From Thoreauomyces humboldtii (Eukaryota > Chytridiomycota > Chytridiomycetes > Spizellomycetales > Powellomycetaceae), in assembly GCA_027596035.1 (NCBI GenBank), contig JADGJA010000574.1:1-14733 (forward strand): a DNA stretch of 14,733 nucleotides. The letters are read 5' to 3'. Position 1 is the stretch's first letter. Every line of letters begins with the position of its first letter. Shown here piece by piece: positions 9,501-14,733 of this stretch. A program made the position numbers and the translations under genes. Under the pieces are notes generated by a model. That model was not told where the DNA came from, made no database searches, and saw only the letters and a program-made list of their open reading frames with translations.

Positions 9501-9851
9501 GGAAGAAGGGAGGAGCGGGAGCGAATCAGGTGCTTCCGGGATTCGGAGACCTGACCCCAGATCATATCTTCTTCATTGGATACTCGCAGGTAACAGTGCA
9601 GGAAGCGAACTTGTTGATGAGATCATCTCTGACTGACAACCCCTTTCCCCTGCTTCGCTTCATTCCACCCCCAGATGTGGTGCTCTCACTACACCCCGTC
9701 GGTGGAACTCCTTAAGATCAGGACAGATCCTCACTCGCCGTCGAGCGTCCGGATCCGAGGTACGCTCGGCAACTCCCCAGCGTTCAGCGAGACCTTCCAC
9801 TGTCCGCAAGGATCCCCCATGAACCCGGTCGAGAAATGTGCCTTGTGGTAG
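6526..9851 (+). CDS. M13 family zinc metallopeptidase (neprilysin/endothelin-converting enzyme-like)
   Basis: Type II membrane peptidase predicted to trim peptides at the cell surface or in the secretory lumen. Twelve exons: 6526-6988, 7066-7176, 7241-7320, 7380-7499, 7566-7981, 8049-8458, 8531-8646, 8713-8925, 8987-9116, 9185-9290, 9367-9589, 9675-9851; 854 residues. A cytosolic head of about 83 residues ends in a basic RRR, then one membrane helix (84-100), an acidic Pro-rich stalk, and the M13 start VDPCDNFFEYACGGW with KANPIPA. The catalytic part has NAYY (642-645) before NEIVFPSGILQPPF, the zinc site HELTH (H683, E684, H687), and GENIADSGG with the third ligand E748 and D752. It ends in the family C-terminus CALW. 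All catalytic residues are present, so the enzyme should be active. Every join keeps frame. For the first intron I used the acceptor at 7065; the one at 7051 breaks the frame. Substrates unknown. Confidence 0.95.
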
Positions 9852-9958
9852 ACGTTCGATGAAGGGGGAAAACCCCATATAATATTCTCAAGATCGGAGC
9901 ACTGAATGGTGCGAGTTGAATGTATGACGGTCGGGCGAGAAAGAGGCGGGATATATCC
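9852..9958. other. convergent 3' spacer between M13 peptidase and bL32m
   Basis: Only 107 bases separate the two stop codons. An AT-rich patch (ATATAATATT near 9879-9888) could serve polyadenylation of either gene. The two 3' UTRs must be very short or overlap. Confidence 0.4.
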
Positions 9959-10412
9959 TCATGGCAAGACCTGCTTGGTGCAGGACTTGCACAAGTGATG
10001 CCTGAGCGTGGGTTGTCCGCAGAAGGGACACGTGGTGATGTTTCGCATGGGCTTCAACCACTTTGTGGCCATCCTCAATCGCTGTTGACATCAAAGGAAA
10101 ACCAGTTTGAGCGAACAAGCGAGGCAAGAACCGGACGAAGAGATCCTTTGCAAACGCGCGCACCTTTTTCCTGTGCGTGGTCTTCTTTTTTGGCACGGCC
10201 CACAAGAGACCGGACAGCCATTCGAGGGTTGCACTTGCTGCTCCGCTAACCGGTCCTGTTGGAAATACAGTGGTGGGAAGAGCTGCAAGGGAGGGTGCGA
10301 AGGAGAGGCGGGTGGAGGTCGTTGTGGTCGGTACGGTAGCGATGGTCCAGCGTGGAAGAGCGGAGACCAGGAGCCGGGCGAGCGGTGATGCTGATGCTGT
10401 GAAAGAGGACAT
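9959..10412 (-). CDS. MRPL32: mitochondrial large-subunit ribosomal protein bL32m
   Basis: Structural protein of the mitoribosome large subunit, made in the cytosol and imported. Exons on minus 10412-10164 and 10081-9959 with one 82-base phase-0 intron give 123 residues. Residues 1-71 are a Ser/Thr/Ala-rich presequence. The mature bL32 core starts AVPKKKTTHRKK (72-83), continues across the intron as RLRMATKWLKPMRNI, and ends with a zinc ribbon CPFC (101-104) and CKSC (114-117). The stop follows QVLP. Without the intron the reading frame runs into an unrelated tail and loses all four cysteines, which is why the intron is called. Yeast MrpL32 is matured by the m-AAA protease just before the same AVPKKK element; that processing here is inference. 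It lies head-to-head with the uS2m gene. Confidence 0.92.
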
Positions 10413-10703
10413 GACGAGGAGGGGCGTGACTGGTCGCTAAGTCGTCGTCGGCTCAAGGGAAATGGGATTGATTCCGATTGGACTGCTGGGAAGCTGGGAG
10501 ACAAACGGGAAGGAAATGGGAAGACGAGTGGTGCTGTCGGAACAGAGGCACGGTCTTTTAATAACACTGCATACAGCTATCATTACTATACAGTACGCTT
10601 TCACTCTCTCCCTCTTCTATGGCTGCTCTTCTCCTGTTCCCATAGTACGAAAGATCTCCCCCACCGATTCGTACCAGCTGGGACATTTGGGACCTTCCAC
10701 ACG
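10413..10703. promoter_or_regulatory. shared divergent promoter of two mitoribosomal protein genes
   Basis: 291 bases between the start codons of bL32m (-) and uS2m (+). CCAAT is present on the minus strand at 10481-10477, about 65 bases upstream of the bL32m ATG, a plausible HAP/NF-Y site. The uS2m side has a pyrimidine-rich stretch (about 10600-10650) typical of fungal promoters. An open frame spanning this gap on + has no protein-like features. Confidence 0.5.
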
Positions 10704-11777
10704 ATGCTCTTACGCTTGCGAGCACCATCGACGCTGGGGGTAGTGCGGTCTCCCTCCGCTTGGGCTCGATCCTTTGCCTCTGAAGCTTCCACCGACTCGG
10801 CGTCCTCGTCCCCGCCACCTTCTCCGCCTAGCCGACACTCGTCCTCTCCCTCCTCACAGGCGTCAAACGTCCACCGGCAACATCAACTCGGCTCCTTGAT
10901 TCCGCTACTCCGGACCTCCACCGACTCCACCACCGATCTCTCCCCGATGAACAACGCTTCCGGGGTCCAGTTCCCTCACAATGTCCGCAACGCCCTGACC
11001 ATCCGTACCCTCATGGCCGCCAACCTACACCTTGGCCACAACCGCCGCGTCTGGAACCAGAACATGCTTCCCTACATCTACGGCGAACGTCAGGGCATCC
11101 ACATAATCAACCTGGAACACACATTGGTCATGCTCCGTCGCGCCATCAACGTAACCCGCGAGGTGGCCCTTCGAGGCGGAAACATTCTGTTCGTCGGCAC
11201 ACGGACCTCGCTCCACCGCATCGTCGTCGAGGCCGCCAAGCGCGCCGACGCGTACTACGTCAACTCGTGGGTCGGAGGAACCATCACCAACAAGGAACGC
11301 GTCCTCAGACGTTCCGTGGGCTACGACCCCGACAAGGTCGCCCAGACCCTCGTGCCCCACGATTCCGACAACGCCACCCCGTCCCCACGGGCAAAGGGCC
11401 GTCGGATCAACAAGCAGGACGTGTCCGCGTCCGAACCCTCTTCCTCCAACAACAACGACCGTCGACCCCGCAACCCCCAACCCTACGTTCACACCCCAGA
11501 CCTCCTTATCGTCCTCGACTACGCCAACAACGCGTGGGCCGTCAGGGAGGCCAATCAGGCCAACATCCCCGTCATCGCCCTCTGCGACACCGACTGCAAC
11601 CCCAGGAGGGTCCAGTACCCGATCCCGGCCAACGACGACTCGCTCACCGGTGTCGAGCTCGTCGCAGGAGCCCTCAGTCTCGCGAGCAGGGAAGGACGAG
11701 ACTTGAGGAGGAAGCATCAGGAGGAGAACGCCACGCGGGAAGCCGAGCAGGCCATTCGCAGTCGTGACAGGTTTTAG
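10704..11777 (+). CDS. MRP4: mitochondrial small-subunit ribosomal protein uS2m
   Basis: Small-subunit mitoribosomal protein of the bacterial S2 family. A single uninterrupted exon encodes 357 residues, the only intronless gene in the window. The N-terminus (MLLRLRAPST..RSPSAWARSFAS) is an Arg-rich, acid-free mitochondrial targeting sequence, followed by a long Ser/Pro linker to about residue 90. The S2 core spans about 95-335: LMAANLHLGHNRRVWNQNM, YIYGERQGIHIINLEHT, ILFVGT, YVNSWVGGTITN, and after an insertion PDLLIVLDYANNAWAVREA, NIPVIALCDTDCNP and the helical LASREGRDLRR. An insertion (about 217-262, Ser/Asn/Arg/Pro-rich) splits the core between the NSWVGGTITN and PDLLIV motifs. Third positions are strongly C-rich compared with the kinase and peptidase genes, suggesting high expression. 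The ATG at 10704 begins the targeting sequence. Confidence 0.95.
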   Translation: MLLRLRAPSTLGVVRSPSAWARSFASEASTDSASSSPPPSPPSRHSSSPSSQASNVHRQHQLGSLIPLLRTSTDSTTDLSPMNNASGVQFPHNVRNALTIRTLMAANLHLGHNRRVWNQNMLPYIYGERQGIHIINLEHTLVMLRRAINVTREVALRGGNILFVGTRTSLHRIVVEAAKRADAYYVNSWVGGTITNKERVLRRSVGYDPDKVAQTLVPHDSDNATPSPRAKGRRINKQDVSASEPSSSNNNDRRPRNPQPYVHTPDLLIVLDYANNAWAVREANQANIPVIALCDTDCNPRRVQYPIPANDDSLTGVELVAGALSLASREGRDLRRKHQEENATREAEQAIRSRDRF

Positions 11778-11968
11778 GGGCATGGGCTTGCACGCCAGGG
11801 AGATCGACGCATCATATTTTCTTTTCTCTTCTTTTTTTTACAGTTGCTGGGTTTGTTACAAGAAAATTATTTACAGTAGGATGTTGATGCAGCCACAAAG
11901 TAGAGCGCAAGGCGAGGGGAATAAGGAGAGGCCAGTAAGGAACTCTTTTGGAAGGGTAGAAACCCATA
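11778..11968. other. convergent 3' spacer between uS2m and the cullin
   Basis: 191 bases between two facing stop codons. It contains a T-rich tract (about 11817-11840) just after the uS2m stop and AAAATTATTT near 11863-11872, which could act in 3' end formation. I see no gene in it. Confidence 0.4.
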
Positions 11969-14702
11969 TTATGCGAGGTAGTTGTACTTTTTCCTGGAAT
12001 GGACCGGAATATCAGACGGCGTCAGCCAAGAACATCCCTAATCAAGAGATACGTTTCCGCGCCCTACCTATCAGTCTTGTCGCGCTCGAGATACTCTCTC
12101 TCGATGAGACCTTCGATGCGCTTCTTGACCAAAGGCGGACTGGGCGTGAACCTAGCCGCGGTCTGCTTGATGACTTCGGCGACCAAAAGATTGTGCTCCA
12201 TTCTCTTCCTCGCCTTCATGATCCTGACGATGCAAGCTTCCAACTGATGCTTCCTCGTCTCCTCGATCTTCTCCATCGTCTCGGTCCGCTCGAGGTCCGT
12301 CTCCATGGCGTTGGCCCCGCCACCGCCACCGCCACCGCCACCGCCCGCCGCGGCCGTGGCGGAGATCTGCTGGATGCGGATCTTGTGGAGTGGGGAGGTA
12401 AAGGCCGTGTTGACCTTGAAGACATCCGTCGGCAGGATGTCCTTGCCCTTTGTGGATTTGTGCAGGATCTTGTGTTTCCCGAGCGCCAGGGATTGGAGCG
12501 TGCGCTTGAGGTCGGCGTCGGGGATGGACGTCTCGTCGCTGATGTGCTCATAGGTGACGCCCTGATCGTCGGAAACCTTGTTGAAGACTCCGACCAGAAC
12601 GATCATGCCGAACGTTGACACGTTGATCTCCTTCCGGCTCTTGTCAAACGTGGCCTTCAGGTCTGCAGATCCGAAGTGGCTCGTCCAGGTGAGTTTCCGA
12701 CCAGAGTAACGCGAGTGGTAGTACTTTTGAAAATGATCGATCGAGGCCTGTGCTTCGGGGGGGAACTGCGCGGCATCGCCCGTTCCGATACTATTCATGG
12801 GCCAAAACGTTGTTGTGAGGACATTGACACCGAGGTCAACAATGTTCTTCGGAGCTGTGACGGAATTTGAAAGATGCGTCCGGTAATCGCCCATGAGTTC
12901 CGACGATGTACGCATATCGTTGAACATCCCCTCCCATTTCTGTGTAAACTGATAGCCGCATTCGATCTGAAAAACGAACCTAGTAAGAGTTCTGATACTA
13001 TATCCGGCCGCTCGAGTGCGCAATACACCTACCTTGAGTTTCCCGATCATGCTCTTCTCCGCATCCTCGCTTACACTCTTGCCAAACAGAAGGCGTTTCG
13101 CAAGATGCTGTTTGTAGTACCGCTCGAAGATATCTTTTTCTTCCACGAAGCGGAACAACGTGACCGTCTTATCAAGAAGTCCTTCGACCTCATCTTCCGT
13201 TTTCTTCAAGGACAAGCGTCGATCAGAGCAGTGATCAAAATACGTGAACAAGACCAGCACGTACCCCCTTGAGACCCTTCTTGAGATTTTCGTCAATGAA
13301 CAGACTGAGGAATTCCGGCGCCTTGCGGTTCCGATTTATCGATCGTTCGAGAGCCGAGTTCATTTCGCTTTCGAAAGCTCTATCGCCGTCAAACGATCTG
13401 CTCAGCAGCACATCGAATTTTTCCTTGATTCGCAGAATCTCCTCAACCCAAGGCAAGGGACTCGCTTGCGGAATCGCGCCAGCCGCGGCGTCATTAGTGC
13501 TGGCCCCGTTCAGTGACAAGCGTGACGAGCTATCACTTTGGGTTACTTCCCCCGGTATCGACGTCCCTGAAGCGATAGGACCAACCCCTCCAAAAGTCTC
13601 GTTCACCGCTCGAACGAGCTCCTCTACGTGATCTCTGAGGATTCGCCGCATCTCATCGTGGCCGCTCGAGACGCGGGAAAGCAGCTTGTACATCCGCCCG
13701 AGGTCCTCAACCTTATCGTGGCTCATCATGGTCACCATCCCGGAATTTTCCATCTGGTCGAACGAAGGGTCATGTTTGAGCAGTTGGCGCGAACAGAACG
13801 AGGAGGATGAGGCCCTCTCCATACCTCGATGACCACCTTGACGTGAGCCTCAAGCAGCTCCTCCTCCACGACGTGACGGATCTTGTGTTCCGTCGTCGGG
13901 GTGAGATAGTTCGCGATGCGCTGTTCCTCCTCCAGAAGTCGGCGCTCTGCCTTCTTCAGGTATTCGGTGGCATCGCACTCGCGGAGGAACACCTGGCTCT
14001 CCATGCGATAGAAGGCTTTGCTGGTCTCCAGAAACCGGCCCTCGAAGTCGGTCTCGTAGACCTTGGGCTCGGTTCCCGTCCTCGGCATCCCTGCGAAAGG
14101 GAAGCAAACGGGGCGACAGAACGTGTCAGAAAGCGGCGTATCCTTTTCCTGTCGCTTTCGTGCACCCTTCCCCTTCCCCGTAGATTGAGGCCCTTGGACA
14201 CCGCCCCCCACGAGAGCGCGCGCGCGCGCGCAAGCAAACTTACGCACCTATCGCCGACGTCAGTCCCAGCATCATGGCGACGACGTTCTTGACGGTCAAA
14301 CGGTCGATGACCTCGCCGTCCCGTTCCAGCCGGATGTGGTAGAGCAGGGCGTCGATGAGATGGCTCTGTATGGGATGGGTTCTGGACCTCGTGACCACGT
14401 CCCTGAAGAGGTCCAGGCCGAGCTCCTCGACGGGCAGCACGTTCTTTGACTTTACGTAGACCTTGTCCATGTACATGAGGATGTCCCTGATCATGGTGAT
14501 GCAGGTGGTGTGCTCCTCCCAGACGTTGCGCAGGACCTTGAGGAACTCGGTGGTGCCGGTCATCCCCCCGCCGGGAGCGGTCTGGGGAAAGGAAGGGACG
14601 ACCTGGTCCCTCGACACGCCTTCGAGATGGTCGGTGATGACGCCCCGGACTCCAGCGTACAGTTTGTCCCCGTGCTTGTAGAGCACCATGTTGTAAGCGT
14701 TC
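11969..14702 (-). CDS. CUL3: CUL3-family cullin, N-terminus missing at window edge
   Basis: Scaffold of a cullin-RING ubiquitin ligase; CUL3 pairs BTB-domain substrate receptors with RBX1. Visible exons on minus: 14702-14248, 14090-13825, 13753-13265, 13203-13033, 12966-12068 and 11993-11969, giving 767 residues. The first visible exon starts at a CCAG acceptor before NAYNMVLYKHG, so roughly the first 55 residues lie beyond the window. Cullin repeats follow (ILMYMDKVYV, KVYETDFEGRFLE, MENSGMVTMM, DLGRMYKLLSRV), then FLSLFIDENLKKGLKG, TLFRFVEEKDIFERYYKQHLAKRLL and the cullin-homology core. The neddylation motif IVRIMKARKRM has its acceptor lysine at codon 12216-12214. The winged-helix end RIEGLIEREYLERDKTDRKKYNYLA is completed only by the 25-base last exon. 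MENSG.V and the C-terminus match CUL3 better than CUL1 or CUL4. A run of about ten glycines sits before the METDLERTE segment. Confidence 0.94.
12319..12345 (-). repeat. GCCACC hexanucleotide repeat encoding poly-glycine
   Basis: Four and a half copies of GCCACC on the + strand, read on minus as alternating GGC and GGT. Together with neighbouring codons this encodes about ten glycines in the cullin, after an Ala-rich patch. Such tracts vary in length by slippage. Confidence 0.8.
14091..14247 (-). other. long cullin intron with (GC)8 tract
   Basis: This 157-base intron (donor GTGCGTAAG, acceptor TTCGCAG, phase 1) is about twice the length of every other intron in the window. It carries eight uninterrupted GC dinucleotides at 14216-14231, close to the donor, a sequence type able to adopt Z-DNA or form a strong RNA hairpin. 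Confidence 0.75.
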
Positions 14703-14733
14703 CTGGAGGGTGGTGGTGGGCGCGCGGGGGGGG
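14703..14733 (-). other. partial upstream cullin intron and G-rich window edge
   Basis: On minus this is a C-rich run followed by pyrimidine-rich CCACCACCACCCTCCAG, which fits the 3' end of an intron ending at 14703. Read as coding it would give a proline run before NAYNMVL, unlike any cullin. The cullin N-terminal exon(s) therefore lie outside the window. Confidence 0.6.

Noticed and set aside
9888..10163. Uninterrupted reading of the bL32m frame past HRKK to a stop at 9888
   Set aside because: This tail resembles nothing, whereas splicing 10163-10082 restores the bL32 core and its four zinc cysteines.
10462..10743. 93-codon open frame on + between bL32m and uS2m
   Set aside because: It spans the divergent promoter, overlaps the uS2m start in another frame and has no domain-like pattern.
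11025..11783. 252-codon Gly/Val/Asp-rich open frame antisense to uS2m
   Set aside because: It is a by-product of the C-rich third positions of uS2m on the other strand; its composition matches such a shadow.
1..14733. tRNA, rRNA, CRISPR array, transposon ends or phage genes
   Set aside because: No cloverleaf-like sequence, regular repeat-spacer pattern, transposase motif or long terminal repeat was seen by eye. Nearly all the DNA is explained by seven spliced genes and short spacers.

Overview
This is nuclear DNA of a gene-dense, intron-rich eukaryote, most likely a fungus. The genes are broken by many short GT-AG introns. I place 26, nearly all 59-85 bases long, and several carry fungal-type branch sites such as GCTAAC or CTGAC. 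Intergenic gaps are only about 0.1-0.4 kb. Gene content (CUL3-type cullin, eIF3b, M13 metallopeptidase, secreted expansin-like protein, nuclear genes for mitochondrial ribosomal proteins) fits a filamentous basidiomycete or an early-diverging fungus. I cannot fix the phylum from sequence alone. There is no sign of bacterial, viral or transposon DNA. Layout from left to right: (1) a CRIB-domain STE20/MST-like protein kinase on + (152 to about 2392); (2) a signal-peptide plus DPBB (expansin-like) protein with a C-terminal membrane anchor on - (2513-3428); (3) translation initiation factor eIF3b/Prt1 on - (3684-6112); (4) a neprilysin-type M13 zinc metallopeptidase with 12 exons on + (6526-9851); (5) mitochondrial ribosomal protein bL32m on - (9959-10412); (6) mitochondrial ribosomal protein uS2m on + (10704-11777); (7) a CUL3-family cullin on -, missing its N-terminal exon(s) at the right edge (11969-14702). 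Two gene pairs are divergent and share an upstream region: eIF3b/M13 peptidase (413 bp) and bL32m/uS2m (291 bp). Three pairs converge with gaps of about 107-191 bp, so their 3' UTRs probably overlap. Three genes serve protein synthesis (eIF3b in the cytosol; bL32m and uS2m in the large and small mitoribosomal subunits). The bL32m/uS2m promoter could co-express one protein of each subunit. The remaining genes act in small-GTPase/kinase signalling, cell-surface biology and ubiquitin ligation, with no evident common pathway. I see no undescribed multi-gene system here. The most unusual item is the kinase. It has a CRIB motif only about ten residues before an MST/Hippo-like catalytic domain, repeated Gly-Thr-hydrophobic motifs in an acidic tail, and no recognisable SARAH domain. 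Second is a perfect 9-bp inverted repeat whose 3' arm runs into the start codon of the expansin-like gene.
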